Of a stretch of 64,000 bases of DNA, positions 55,381 through 63,752 are shown piece after piece (position 1 is the first letter of the stretch; each line of letters opens with the position of its first letter). A model generated the notes under the pieces. The model had not been told where the DNA came from. It did not search any database and worked only from the letters and a program-made list of their open reading frames with translations. The DNA is from Arthrobacter sp. PAMC25564 (GTDB lineage Bacteria > Actinomycetota > Actinomycetes > Actinomycetales > Micrococcaceae). The stretch is taken from assembly GCF_004798705.1 (NCBI RefSeq), contig NZ_CP039290.1, positions 4,106,971-4,170,970 of the forward strand, read 5' to 3'. The position numbers and the translations under genes are program-made.

Positions 55381-55740
55381 TTACTTGCAGTACTCGCCGA
55401 TCTTGTCATTCTGCTGCCTGAGTTGCGTCAGCTGCTCGGAGGTCTGGACGCCGGTCGAGCTGTCAGCCACCTGCTTCATGATGTCCGCCATCTTCTGGAT
55501 CGGGGCCCCCACCTCGGGGGCGACCTTGTCCGCCACTTCCTGGTAGTGCTGGCCGATCTGGCCGGCCTTCTCCTTATCGGTCCCGGTGGGCACGAAGGTG
55601 TCCGTGTTGAGGAACTTGCAGCTTTCCTCGACGCTCAACTTCGGCGTGGGGCTGGGCGTCTGGGGCGCCGTCGTGGAGCCGGCACAGCCGGTCAGCAGCA
55701 GTCCTGCCCCAAGGACGACGGCGGTAAGCAGCTTCTTCAC
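55381..55740 (-). CDS. Small lipoprotein of unknown function
   Basis: A 119-residue protein with a signal peptide and lipobox VVLGAGLLLTGC (lipid-modified Cys19), a Thr/Pro/Ser linker and a helical mature domain (SVEESCKFLNTDTF, VADKVAPEVGAPIQKMADIMKQVADSS shortened). Two cysteines (ESCKF and GEYCK, at the C-terminus) could form one disulfide. I do not recognise the family. The start is GTG at 55740 with AGGAG 7 nt upstream. The frame stays open far upstream, antisense of nothing and overlapping ispF in another frame, which is an artefact of GC content. Confidence 0.8.
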   Translation of the reverse strand: MKKLLTAVVLGAGLLLTGCAGSTTAPQTPSPTPKLSVEESCKFLNTDTFVPTGTDKEKAGQIGQHYQEVADKVAPEVGAPIQKMADIMKQVADSSTGVQTSEQLTQLRQQNDKIGEYCK

Positions 55741-55820
55741 GGCAGGTCTCCTGGCGGTTCGCAATCTGATGTCATGGTGGGGTCGTCCCCTCAAGCGTAG
55801 GTGACGGAGGGCGGCCGTGC

Positions 55821-56333
55821 TTAGGCCGCCGGGTAAACGAGGGCCGTCGCCAGGGCCGAGATGCCTTCGCCGCGGCCGGCGAACCCCAGGCCGTCGCTTG
55901 TGGTGGCGGAAATGCTCACCGGAGCCCCGGCGGCCTCGCTGAGGACCCGCTGGGCCTCCTCGCGGCGCGGGCCGAACTTGGGCCGGTTGGCGACGAACTG
56001 CACGGCGATGTTTCCGATCTCGAAACCCTCGGCGCGGACGATCCGGGCGGCCTCGGCCAGCAGTTCCGCCCCTGATGCGCCGGCGTATTCGGGCCGGTCG
56101 GTGCCGAAATGCGTGCCGAGATCTCCGACCCCACAGGCCGAGAAGAGCGCGTCGGCGGCGGCGTGGGCCACCGGGTCGCCGTCGGAATGGCCGGCAAGCC
56201 CCCGTTCGCCGTCCCACAACAGGCCGCCGAGCCAGAGCGGCTGCGGGGCGTCGTCGGCGGCGTAGGCATGGACGTCAATACCGATCCCGGTCCGGGGAAT
56301 AACGGGCCCGTGGACGGCCGGTTTTGCGGACAT
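55821..56333 (-). CDS. ispF: 2-C-methyl-D-erythritol 2,4-cyclodiphosphate synthase
   Basis: MEP-pathway isoprenoid enzyme. A ~170-residue trimeric protein with the metal site [10 protein letters not shown] (Asp, His), [16 protein letters not shown], the substrate loop [15 protein letters not shown] (shortened) and [16 protein letters not shown] at the end. The ispD stop overlaps a first ATG at 56339 (ATGA); a second ATG at 56333 has AAGGA at better spacing, so I use it, but 56339 is equally possible. Operon partner of ispD. Confidence 0.94.
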   Translation of the reverse strand: MSAKPAVHGPVIPRTGIGIDVHAYAADDAPQPLWLGGLLWDGERGLAGHSDGDPVAHAAADALFSACGVGDLGTHFGTDRPEYAGASGAELLAEAARIVRAEGFEIGNIAVQFVANRPKFGPRREEAQRVLSEAAGAPVSISATTSDGLGFAGRGEGISALATALVYPAA

Positions 56334-56335
56334 GC

Positions 56336-57154
56336 TCATCCTTCCACCCAGCGTGCGCCGAGGGGCCCCTCAAGGAGCCCCTCGGCGAGGATCAGGTCCA
56401 GCGGTGTGGTGATCTTCAACGACTGGCTGGCTCCGCGTACAGCGTAGACGGGGATACCCAGCAACTCGACGAGCATGGCGTCGTCCGTCACGGCTGCGGC
56501 CCGCTCGGCGTCGAATCCGGCTGCCGCCTCGTGGGCGCGTTTGAGCGTTGCAAGGTCAAAGCCCTGCGGGGTCTGCACCGCCCGAAGGGTTTCCCGGGGT
56601 GCGGTTCCGGTAACCAGTTCCGGGGCGAACGCCACGCCCTCGCCGGCGGTGGGCTCAACCGTCTTGACGGTGTCCACGACCGGTATCACGGGGATAACGG
56701 CGAGGGCACCCGCGGATAGTGCCTGGAAGACCCGGTGGAAGACAGACTCCGGCACCAGGGCGCGGGCCGCATCGTGGACCAGGACGGCCTCCGTGTCCGG
56801 CAGCAGTGCTGCCATCGCGGCGCGGACGGACTCGGCGCGGCTGGTCCCGCCGTCGACGATGGTCACCACGGGAAGCGGAACGCCGGACTCCGACGCGCCG
56901 TTGCGTCGATGCTCGGCTTTAAGGTCCTGCGCGAAGCTCTCGCAGAGTGCATGAAGCTCCGTGTCCCCCGGCGGGATGGCCACGCAGATCTGTTGGGCGA
57001 TCCCGGCCACCGCGACGCCCCGAAGGGCGTGGGTGAGGATGCTGTCTCCTCCGAGCGGCACCTTGGCCTTGGGCATTCCATAGCCCAGGCGCTGGCCGGA
57101 ACCGGCAGCCACAACGATGACCGCGGTGGCGGGATTTGTCGATGCAGTGTTCAT
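56336..57154 (-). CDS. ispD: 2-C-methyl-D-erythritol 4-phosphate cytidylyltransferase
   Basis: Third-step enzyme of the MEP pathway (CTP + MEP to CDP-ME). A 272-residue protein with the nucleotide-binding start [42 protein letters not shown] and VQTPQGFDL. About 30-40 residues longer than typical because of an insertion near [11 protein letters not shown]. The start is the ATG at 57154 with TAGTGT exactly 7 nt upstream (leaderless pattern); a longer open frame to 57193 is not supported. Coupled to ispF by overlap. Confidence 0.94.
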   Translation of the reverse strand: MNTASTNPATAVIVVAAGSGQRLGYGMPKAKVPLGGDSILTHALRGVAVAGIAQQICVAIPPGDTELHALCESFAQDLKAEHRRNGASESGVPLPVVTIVDGGTSRAESVRAAMAALLPDTEAVLVHDAARALVPESVFHRVFQALSAGALAVIPVIPVVDTVKTVEPTAGEGVAFAPELVTGTAPRETLRAVQTPQGFDLATLKRAHEAAAGFDAERAAAVTDDAMLVELLGIPVYAVRGASQSLKITTPLDLILAEGLLEGPLGARWVEG

Positions 57155-57265
57155 GCGCACAACACTACGTCCCCGCTCCCCGGCCGAGGCCAAGGAGCTG
57201 GCACTTGTTGTTATTTTCGGTGCCGAATACGACGATAACTGCGAGTCAGCGGCCGGATTTTGGGC

Positions 57266-57299
57266 AAAAAGAAGCCCGGCGGCCGTTACGCCACCGGGG
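57266..57299 (-). terminator. Rho-independent terminator of carD
   Basis: On the minus strand CCCGGTGGC and GCCGCCGGG (one T-G pair) form a 9-bp stem with a 6-nt loop, followed by CTTCTTTTT. It lies 16 bp after the carD stop. Confidence 0.85.
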
Positions 57300-57314
57300 T
57301 TCGATTCTTAGTGC

Positions 57315-57797
57315 TCAGGAAGCCAGGACTTCGTCGAGAACGCTTGCAGCCTTCTCTTCATCCGTCTTTTCGGCCAACGCCAGTTCTGAGATCAGAATCT
57401 GCCGTGCCTTGGCCAGCATGCGCTTTTCACCTGCGGAGAGGCCCCGATCGTGATCACGGCGCCACAGGTCGCGTACGACCTCTGCCACCTTGATGACGTC
57501 ACCGGAAGCAAGCTTCTCCAAGTTTGCCTTATATCGACGCGACCAGTTGGTGGGCTCTTCAGTGAACTCGGCCCGCAGCACTTCAAATACGTGCTCCAGA
57601 CCTTCCTTGCCCACTACGTCCCGGACCCCAACTAGGTCCACGTTCTCTGCTGGAACTTCAATGGTCAGATCACCCTGGGCCACCTTGAGCTTGAGATACA
57701 TCTTCTCTTCGCCCTTGACGGTGCGCATCTTGATTTCTTCAATTTTGGCTGCACCGTGGTGAGGGTAAACTACTGTCTCGCCGACCTCAAAAACCAT
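57315..57797 (-). CDS. carD: CarD-family RNA polymerase-binding transcription factor
   Basis: Binds the RNA polymerase beta subunit and stabilises open complexes at rRNA and other promoters. A 160-residue protein starting [22 protein letters not shown] (shortened), with a Tudor-like N-terminal domain ([19 protein letters not shown]) and the DNA-binding helical C-terminal domain with the wedge Trp in [13 protein letters not shown]. The start is the ATG at 57797 with AAGGGG about 10 nt upstream; an earlier frame opening at 57833 is unlikely. A TAAACT -10-like box is seen about 30 nt upstream. Confidence 0.94.
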   Translation of the reverse strand: MVFEVGETVVYPHHGAAKIEEIKMRTVKGEEKMYLKLKVAQGDLTIEVPAENVDLVGVRDVVGKEGLEHVFEVLRAEFTEEPTNWSRRYKANLEKLASGDVIKVAEVVRDLWRRDHDRGLSAGEKRMLAKARQILISELALAEKTDEEKAASVLDEVLAS

Positions 57798-58108
57798 GTG
57801 GACATTCCCCTTTCCCGCAGACCAGTTTATCACGATTAAGGCATACGACTGCCATGGATAGGCCCCGAAAACCCCAAGAATCCGCGGAAAATGCCCGAAT
57901 CAGCCTCCTCAACCCCCTTGACGGATGCAGATAATAGTGCATTGACCTCCCGCTGCCAAGAGTCCGCCGCTTCGCCGCCCGGACGCGGGGACGTGCGGCG
58001 ACCACCCCTCCGCCGACGCCAATGTGTACTGCCGGAATCCTCGTTTCAGGCCGATAGCGGATAGGCTATGGCTGAATAATGTTCCAAGACTCTCAAGGAG
58101 TGCGTGAC

Positions 58109-58687
58109 GTGCGTTTCACTGCGATGAACTGGGGCCAGCGCGGCAAGCTGGCCATGGCAACGGCTGCACTTGGTATCGGCCTGCTGTCCGTAACCGGCTG
58201 CGGCTATATCAATGCCCAGCAGACCTCTGAGCAGTACTCGGCGTCGGACGGAACGCGTACCGACCTCGGCCCGCTGCAGCTCCGCAACTTCCTGATCGTT
58301 TCCGACGGCGAGAACAAGCCGGGCCGCGTGGTCGGTGCCGTGTACAACTCGTCCTCCAAGGACGTGGTGCTGACCATCACCGGCGCCGCCGGAGCGCAGG
58401 CCCAGGTTCCGGTCAAGAAGAACTCCTACACGCTGCTGAACGACTCCACGCCTGCGGCGGTCCTGAGCAGCACCGGCGGCAAGCCGGGCACCCTGCTTGA
58501 GGTCACCATCCGCGAAGACGGCACCAGCCAGAACGCCAAGTTCAAGATCCCCGTCGTGGACGGCACGATCGTCGACTACAAGAAGTACCTGCCCACTGCC
58601 GAGCCGACCAGCTCCGGCACGGCAACGCCGTCCTCAACTGCTACGACGTCGGCCACGCCGGCCCCGAGCAGCACCGCCGGCCACTAG
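58109..58687 (+). CDS. LpqE-like lipoprotein
   Basis: A 192-residue exported lipoprotein: signal peptide with lipobox LLSVTGCGYINAQ (Cys31), then a beta-rich domain (LRNFLIVSDGENKPGRVVGAVYN shortened, VLTITGAAGAQAQVPV, DGTIVDYKKYLP) like LpqE and copper-chaperone-type domains, and a Ser/Thr/Pro/Ala tail. Its place beside carD-ispD-ispF-cysS mirrors lpqE in M. tuberculosis, so the name is by context and weak similarity. The start is GTG at 58109 (VRFTAMNWGQ) behind AAGGAG; TAGGCT at 58062-58067 is a likely -10. The 311 bp between carD and this gene (57798-58108) otherwise hold only promoter-like sequence. Confidence 0.8.
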   Translation: MRFTAMNWGQRGKLAMATAALGIGLLSVTGCGYINAQQTSEQYSASDGTRTDLGPLQLRNFLIVSDGENKPGRVVGAVYNSSSKDVVLTITGAAGAQAQVPVKKNSYTLLNDSTPAAVLSSTGGKPGTLLEVTIREDGTSQNAKFKIPVVDGTIVDYKKYLPTAEPTSSGTATPSSTATTSATPAPSSTAGH

Positions 58688-58706
58688 CTTCGAATTAGCC
58701 TCCATG

Positions 58707-58744
58707 AAAAAGGAGGGGCGCCCTGACGGGTGCCCCTCCTTTTT
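58707..58744. terminator. Bidirectional terminator (lpqE-like / regX3)
   Basis: AAAAAGGAGGGGC (58707-58719) and GCCCCTCCTTTTT (58732-58744) are perfect 13-bp arms with A and T tracts on the outer sides, so both convergent genes can terminate here. Confidence 0.93.
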
Positions 58745-58773
58745 CACGTACTTCTGCCGCCGGACGGCGGCGC

Positions 58774-59454
58774 CTAGGGTTCGAACTTGTAGCCCAGACC
58801 GCGGACGGTGATCAGGTACCGCGGCGCCGAGGGATCGGGCTCGATCTTGCTGCGCAGCCGCTTGACGTGGACATCCAGGGTCTTCGTATCGCCCACGTAG
58901 TCCGAACCCCAGACCCGATCGATCAGCTGGCCCCGGGTCAGGACCCGGCCGGAGTTCCGCAGCAGCATCTCCAGGAGTTCGAATTCCTTCAGCGGCAGGG
59001 AAACCTGCTCGCCGCCGACACTGACCACATGCCGCTCGATGTCCATCCGGACGGGCCCGGCATGCACGGTACTGGAGACCAGTTCCTCGGGCTCGCCCTG
59101 GCGGCGCAGCACGGCCCGGACCCTGGCGACAAGCTCGCGGGAGGAGTAGGGCTTGGTGACGTAGTCGTCGGCGCCAAGCTCCAGCCCCACGACCTTGTCG
59201 ATTTCCGAGTCCTTGGCCGTCAGCATGATCACCGGGACAGAGGAGCGCTGCCGCAGCTGACGGCAGACTTCCGTGCCGGACTGGCCCGGCAGCTGCAGGT
59301 CCAGCAGCACCAGGTCGGCGCCGTTGCGGTCGAATTCGGTGATCGCGTCGAGTCCGTTGTCGACGACCTCAACCTCGAACCCTTCCTTGCCCAACAGATA
59401 GGACAGGGGGTCGCTGAACGACTCTTCGTCCTCGACAATGAGAATCCTACTCAA
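58774..59454 (-). CDS. regX3: Response regulator RegX3 (OmpR/PhoB family)
   Basis: A 226-residue regulator of the phosphate response. Receiver domain with the phosphoacceptor in LVLLDLQLPGQSG (Asp52), VIMLTAKDSEID and YVTKPYSSREL, and a winged-helix DNA-binding domain ending TLDVHVKRLRSKIEPDP and GLGYKFEP. The start is TTG at 59454, overlapping the senX3 stop (TTGA) with AAGGAG 7 nt upstream. It probably binds the GTTCACC repeats upstream of phoU. Confidence 0.95.
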   Translation of the reverse strand: MSRILIVEDEESFSDPLSYLLGKEGFEVEVVDNGLDAITEFDRNGADLVLLDLQLPGQSGTEVCRQLRQRSSVPVIMLTAKDSEIDKVVGLELGADDYVTKPYSSRELVARVRAVLRRQGEPEELVSSTVHAGPVRMDIERHVVSVGGEQVSLPLKEFELLEMLLRNSGRVLTRGQLIDRVWGSDYVGDTKTLDVHVKRLRSKIEPDPSAPRYLITVRGLGYKFEP

Positions 59455-60692
59455 GCGCTGGCTCCTTGCTCATGGACGCCTGCGGCGTCGCTTCGGTGTG
59501 GTCCGGCGGGCGGGGTGGCAGCCCTGGCCGCGGGCTTGCGTGCCTCGGCGGCGTCGACGTCGTCCTGGCCCTCCATCTCCGGAAGCCGGATGGTGAAGGT
59601 GGAACCCTGCCCGGGCTGTGACCAAAGGGTCACCTCGCCGCCGTGGTTGGAAATAACGTGTTTGACGATGCTCAGGCCAAGGCCGGTACCGCCGGTCTGC
59701 CGGGAACGGGCAGCGTCCACGCGGTAGAAACGTTCGAAGACGCGTTCCTGGTCCTCGGGGCTGAGTCCCTCGCCCTGGTCCGTCACGGAGACGGAGACCA
59801 GGCCGTCCTTGGTCCGGATGCCAATACCCACCTTGGTGTTCTCCGGCGAGTAGCGGATGGCGTTGTCGATCAGGTTGCGCAGCGCGGTGACCAGAAGATC
59901 CTGGTCGCCATAAACCCTGGCGTCCGCGTGGCCCCCGACGACAAGCTGGATGTTCTTGCTTTCAGCTGGCAGTTGGGAGCGGTCCACAGCCTCGGCCACC
60001 ACGGTGTTGATGTCCACCGGGCGTCCCTGCTGGGCGACATTGGCACCCTGGAGCCGGGAAAGTTCGATGATGTCCTGCACGAGCGCCGCGAGCCGCGCGG
60101 ATTCCTTGTGCATGCGCTTGGCAAACCGCCGGACCGCCTCCGGATCGTCTGCCGATGACTCCAGCGCCTCCGCCAGCAGCGAGATAGCCCCGACCGGCGT
60201 CTTCAGCTCATGCGAAACATTCGCTACGAAGTCGTTCCGGACCTCCTCGGTGCGCGTGAATTCCGTGCGGTCATCGGCCAGCAACAGAATGTATTCCTCG
60301 GCGATCATCGCCGCCCGGACCTGGACCACGATGGTGCCCTGCCCGAGCGGGCCGCGCGGAAGCTCGAGCTGCTTTTCGAGGATGACGCCGTCCCGCCGCA
60401 CCTTGGACGTCATTTCCAGCAGCTCCTGGTGCACCACCGTGTGGCCGCGCACCAGGCCGTAGGCGTAGGCCGCCGGGCTGGCCCGGACCACGCCGTCGAT
60501 GGCATCCAGCACGACGAAGGCCCGGCCAACGACGGCCAGGACCTCGGCAGCGCCCTCGGGAATCGCGGGTTCGTCGGACACAACGTCCACCAAGTGCCGT
60601 TGCTGCTCGCTGACCCTGAATGCGAGCACGCCGAAGATGCCAAGCGACAGGCCGATCAGGCCGGCGATAACACCTATGAGCATTGGATCCAC
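59451..60692 (-). CDS. senX3: Sensor histidine kinase SenX3
   Basis: A 413-residue phosphate-responsive kinase. One N-terminal transmembrane segment (about residues 5-25), a PAS-like domain (AVVGRAFVVLDAIDGVVRASPAAYAYGLV region), the HisKA box NVSHELKTPVGAIS (His161) and a HATPase domain (NLIDNAIRYSPENTKV, DQGEGLSPEDQERVFERFYR, GTGLGLSIVKHV). The C-terminal ~40 residues are low-complexity. The start is GTG at 60692 with TAAGCT 6 nt upstream, so it is probably leaderless. Coupled to regX3 by a 4-nt overlap. Confidence 0.95.
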   Translation of the reverse strand: MDPMLIGVIAGLIGLSLGIFGVLAFRVSEQQRHLVDVVSDEPAIPEGAAEVLAVVGRAFVVLDAIDGVVRASPAAYAYGLVRGHTVVHQELLEMTSKVRRDGVILEKQLELPRGPLGQGTIVVQVRAAMIAEEYILLLADDRTEFTRTEEVRNDFVANVSHELKTPVGAISLLAEALESSADDPEAVRRFAKRMHKESARLAALVQDIIELSRLQGANVAQQGRPVDINTVVAEAVDRSQLPAESKNIQLVVGGHADARVYGDQDLLVTALRNLIDNAIRYSPENTKVGIGIRTKDGLVSVSVTDQGEGLSPEDQERVFERFYRVDAARSRQTGGTGLGLSIVKHVISNHGGEVTLWSQPGQGSTFTIRLPEMEGQDDVDAAEARKPAARAATPPAGPHRSDAAGVHEQGASA

Positions 60693-60751
60693 TGCTCCAG
60701 CTTATGCGCTGCCCTGTGGCGCAAACTGTAATCTCCCGCTATTCCTGCGCC

Positions 60752-60836
60752 GGTTCAGCTAACGTTCACCTATTGGGGCGTAACAGTTCACCGGTCACTG
60801 CGAGAGTTGACAGTTGGAGCGCCGTAAGAGTGAACC
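60752..60836. promoter_or_regulatory. Pho-box-like repeats between senX3 and phoU
   Basis: GTTCACC occurs at 60764 and 60786, exactly 22 nt (two 11-nt units) apart; the unit between them (60775-60785) is degenerate. GGTTCAGCTAA at 60752 is a further match, and an inverted GGTTCACTCTT lies at 60836-60826. This is the direct-repeat-unit pattern of RegX3/PhoP phosphate boxes in actinobacteria. The site can serve both divergent promoters. Confidence 0.75.
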
Positions 60837-60890
60837 GAAATCGGGCCGCCACTGAGTGGCCGGCCATTTTTCCGAGGAGAGGACGCACAC

Positions 60891-61553
60891 GTGCGTAAGG
60901 TTTTTCAGGAAGAGCTCATCCAAGTGGGTGAACAGCTCATCGAAATCTCAAAGCTGGTCAGTGAGGCCATCGGGAAGGCCACGGCCGCCTTCGAAGGCGC
61001 TGACATCGATGTGGCCGAGGACGTCATCGCCGCCGATGCCCGGATCGACTTCCTGCAAAACAGCCTCGACGAACGCGCCATCGATATCCTTGCACTGCAG
61101 GGCCCTGTGGCCAGCGACTTGCGCATGATCGTGGGCTCGCTCCGCATGAGCGCTTCGCTTGAGCGGATGGGCGATCTCGCCCGGCACCTCGCGCAGCTCG
61201 CCCGGCTCCGCTACCCTGCCAAGGTGATTCCGGCCCAGTTGCAGGAGACGTTCAAGAGCTTTGCCGAGCAGGACCTGCTGATTGCCAACAAGCTCACGGT
61301 GCTGCTGGAAACCCGCGACCTCGGCGTCGCCCGGGACATCATGAAGGCCAACGGCGCCGTCAACGATCTTCACCTGAGCGTCTTCAAGGCGATTGCCCAC
61401 AGCGACTGGCACGAATCCCCGGCCACGACCGTCGACGTCGCCCTGGCCAGCCGCTACTTTGAACGCTTCGCGGACCACGGCGTCTCCGTCGCCCAGAAGG
61501 TTACCTACCTCGTCACCGGCGCCTGGCAGCCGAACAGCATCGAACACAGCTGA
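60891..61553 (+). CDS. phoU: Phosphate signalling regulator PhoU
   Basis: A 220-residue PhoU with two helical-bundle repeats (EELIQVGEQLIEISKLVSEAI near the start, shortened; LQGPVASDLRMIVGSLRMSASLERMGDLARHL as the typical metal-binding E/D-rich core; FERFADHGVSVAQKVTYLVTG at the end). It restrains the phosphate transporter/kinase signalling under high phosphate. The start is GTG at 60891 with GAGGAGAGG upstream. pstSCAB are not in the window. Divergent from senX3. Confidence 0.95.
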   Translation: MRKVFQEELIQVGEQLIEISKLVSEAIGKATAAFEGADIDVAEDVIAADARIDFLQNSLDERAIDILALQGPVASDLRMIVGSLRMSASLERMGDLARHLAQLARLRYPAKVIPAQLQETFKSFAEQDLLIANKLTVLLETRDLGVARDIMKANGAVNDLHLSVFKAIAHSDWHESPATTVDVALASRYFERFADHGVSVAQKVTYLVTGAWQPNSIEHS

Positions 61554-61590
61554 CGCCGGTTCCCGCTCCGGGACGGACAAACGGCAGTAG

Positions 61591-61630
61591 GACGGCGGCC
61601 GGTCACCTTGTGAGGTGACCGGCCGCCGTC
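61591..61630. terminator. Strong hairpin between convergent phoU and gpmA
   Basis: GACGGCGGCCGGTCACCT (61591-61608) and its exact reverse complement (61613-61630) form an 18-bp stem with a 4-nt loop. No T tract, but position and strength suit a bidirectional terminator. Confidence 0.8.
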
Positions 61631-61645
61631 GTGAGCCCTGCTGCT

Positions 61646-62392
61646 TTACTTCTTGCCCTGGTTCGCGACTGCCTTGATCGACTCGGCTGCGGCCTCGGGG
61701 TCGAGGTAGGTGCCGCCCGGGTTCAGCGGTTTGAAGTTCTCATCCAGTTCGTAGACCAACGGGATGCCGGTGGGGATATTCAGGCCGGCAATGTCCTCAT
61801 CGCTGATGCCGTCAAGGTGCTTGACGAGCGCGCGCAGCGAGTTGCCGTGGGCCGTGACCAGGACGGTCTTGCCGGCTTTGAGATCTTCCTTGATGTCCGA
61901 TTCCCAGTACGGGAGCAGCCGGATCAGGACGTCCTTGAGGCACTCGGTGCGGGGAAGCGCGTCGCCGAGGTCCTTGTAGCGCGGGTCCCCCACCTGGGAG
62001 AACTCGGAATCGTCAGCCAGGGGCGGCGGCGGGGTGTCGTAGGAGCGGCGCCACGTCATGAACTGCTCCTCGCCATACTCGGCGAGGGTCTGGGCCTTGT
62101 CTTTGCCCTGCAGCGCGCCGTAGTGGCGCTCGTTCAGGCGCCAGTCGCGCTTGACATCGATCCAGCCGCGGTCTGCCTTCTCCAGGGCGAGGTTGGCCGT
62201 GTTGATGGCCCGCTTCAGCCGCGAGGTGTAAAGGATGTCCGGGAGGATGTTGTTCTCCACGAGAAGCTCGCCGCCGCGAACCGCCTCAGCGCGGCCCTGG
62301 TCGTTAAGGTCAACGTCCACCCAGCCGGTGAACAGGTTCTTGGCGTTCCATTCGCTGTGGCCGTGGCGCAGCAGAATCAGCTTGTAAGTCAT
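61646..62392 (-). CDS. gpmA: 2,3-bisphosphoglycerate-dependent phosphoglycerate mutase
   Basis: Interconverts 3- and 2-phosphoglycerate in glycolysis. A 248-residue protein, exactly the family length: [20 protein letters not shown] (phospho-His10), [49 protein letters not shown]. The start is the ATG at 62392; TAGGAT lies exactly 7 nt upstream (leaderless). An ATG at 62401 overlaps this -10 box and is rejected. A 25-bp inverted repeat lies about 65 bp further upstream. Confidence 0.96.
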   Translation of the reverse strand: MTYKLILLRHGHSEWNAKNLFTGWVDVDLNDQGRAEAVRGGELLVENNILPDILYTSRLKRAINTANLALEKADRGWIDVKRDWRLNERHYGALQGKDKAQTLAEYGEEQFMTWRRSYDTPPPPLADDSEFSQVGDPRYKDLGDALPRTECLKDVLIRLLPYWESDIKEDLKAGKTVLVTAHGNSLRALVKHLDGISDEDIAGLNIPTGIPLVYELDENFKPLNPGGTYLDPEAAAESIKAVANQGKK

Positions 62393-62455
62393 GGTTTTCA
62401 TCCTAGCGGAGCGGCTGCGGGGGCTGCCGTGCGTTACATCCCCCCGGCGCCACCG

Positions 62456-62518
62456 CAACGCGGGGTCATCTAAGGCCCATCCGGAGCCCGTCCATGGGCC
62501 GTAGATGACCCCGCGTTG
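62456..62518. repeat. 25-bp near-perfect inverted repeat between gpmA and a methyltransferase gene
   Basis: The left arm (62456-62480, starting CAACGCGGGGTCATCTA) and right arm (62494-62518, ending TAGATGACCCCGCGTTG) match at 24 of 25 positions, with a 13-nt loop. It ends 5 bp before the methyltransferase -10 box. It is unlike a TetR-type operator in size and could be a REP-like element or a large cruciform. Confidence 0.9.
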
Positions 62519-62535
62519 GAGGATAGGGTGGGGCT

Positions 62536-63402
62536 GTGGTGCAGAAGGCTGAACGGGTGGACGCTTCCGTAAATAAGAGCGGCATACAGGGCGGGGCCAG
62601 AAGCGGCCGCCCGGTGGGGAATGTGACCCGGGGCACCACCAATCCCAACCGGATGCGCCGCCTGGACCGCTGGCTGACCGGACCGCAGGCCTGGCGGTTG
62701 CGCGCCGCGGCCGATCCCCTTGTGGTCGACCTGGGCTACGGGGCCTCGCCGGCCACGGCCGTCGAACTCTTTGAACGCCTCTCCGCGGTCCGCCCGGACG
62801 TGCGGGTGGTGGGGATCGAAATCGAGCCCGAACGTGTCCGGCAGGCCAAGGAACTGGAACGGCCGGGGCTCAGCTTCCGGCTCGGCGGCTTCGAACTTCC
62901 CGTCCCCGGCCGGCCGGTGCTGGTGCGTGCCTTCAACGTGCTGCGCCAGTATGAGGAGGCCGACGTCGGCGGCATCTGGCAGCTGGTGCAGGGCCGGCTC
63001 GCCCCCGGCGGCCTGTTCATCGACGGCACCTGCGACGAGATCGGCCGCCGCGTCACGTGGGTGGCGCTGGACTCCGAACGGCCGCTGAGCCTGAGCGTGT
63101 CCATGCGGTTCGGCAGCTTCACCCTGCCCTCGGAGGTGGCGGAGCGCCTGCCGAAGGCCCTGATCCACCGGAACGTTCCGGGCGAGCGGATCCATTCCTA
63201 TCTGCAGGCCATGGACAGGGCCTGGCTGGAGGCGGCGCCGCTGGCCTCGTTCGGAAACCGGCAGCGCTTCTCAGCCATGTGCAAGGCGCTGCTTGACGGC
63301 GGCTGGCCTGTCCAGGATGGCCCGTCCCGCTGGCGGCTGGGCGAACTGACCGTCGGGTGGGACGCCGTAGCGCCGGGGTCAGGCGGTCACCAGGGGCCGT
63401 AG
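62536..63402 (+). CDS. Class I SAM-dependent methyltransferase-like protein
   Basis: A 288-residue protein with a Rossmann SAM-binding start: [18 protein letters not shown] (motif I), [16 protein letters not shown] (motif II acidic residue) and [14 protein letters not shown]. The N-terminal ~55 residues are basic and Gly/Arg-rich. Substrate unknown. The start is GTG at 62536 with TAGGGT 6 nt upstream and no SD (leaderless pattern). It overlaps the convergent DUF2516 gene by 16 bp at its 3' end. Confidence 0.8.
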   Translation: MVQKAERVDASVNKSGIQGGARSGRPVGNVTRGTTNPNRMRRLDRWLTGPQAWRLRAAADPLVVDLGYGASPATAVELFERLSAVRPDVRVVGIEIEPERVRQAKELERPGLSFRLGGFELPVPGRPVLVRAFNVLRQYEEADVGGIWQLVQGRLAPGGLFIDGTCDEIGRRVTWVALDSERPLSLSVSMRFGSFTLPSEVAERLPKALIHRNVPGERIHSYLQAMDRAWLEAAPLASFGNRQRFSAMCKALLDGGWPVQDGPSRWRLGELTVGWDAVAPGSGGHQGP

Positions 63403-63743
63403 GGTCCCATGTTGCGGTTCCCGCCGCGGCCGGCATCCTTGACCGCGGGACGCACATCGGCGAGGTAGACGGAGGCGGCCGTCACGGCTGCGAGTCCGAA
63501 CAGGCCGAGTGTGCCGACGCCGCCACCGCCCAGTTGGGACACCAGGGACAGCAAGCCGACGGCCAGGGCGCCGCCGGTCAGGGCAAGCCAGAAGGTCTTG
63601 GTCCGCTTGGAGACGGCTTCAAAGGCGTTGGCCTTGTGGCGGAGGCAGTCGAAAAACGCCCACACCTCAAGAGCCAGGGCAACGAGTGCCAGGACCAGGT
63701 AAATCCCGTTTTCGACATAGTAAATCAGTATTCTTCCGTCCAC
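63387..63743 (-). CDS. DUF2516 family membrane protein
   Basis: A 118-residue protein with three hydrophobic helices (about residues 8-30, 48-66 and 76-94) and a short Gly/Arg/Asn tail. The first helix contains VENGIYLVLALVALALEVWA with FFDCLRHKANAF after it, the usual DUF2516 pattern. Function unknown. The start is GTG at 63743 with TAGGCT 6 nt upstream; that -10 hexamer contains the TAG stop codon of the preceding gene. Confidence 0.82.
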   Translation of the reverse strand: MDGRILIYYVENGIYLVLALVALALEVWAFFDCLRHKANAFEAVSKRTKTFWLALTGGALAVGLLSLVSQLGGGGVGTLGLFGLAAVTAASVYLADVRPAVKDAGRGGNRNMGPYGPW

Positions 63744-63752
63744 TCCCCCAGC

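Noticed and set aside
55741..56217. Upstream extension of the small lipoprotein frame
   Set aside because: Overlaps ispF in another frame; the signal peptide, lipobox and SD fix the start at 55740.
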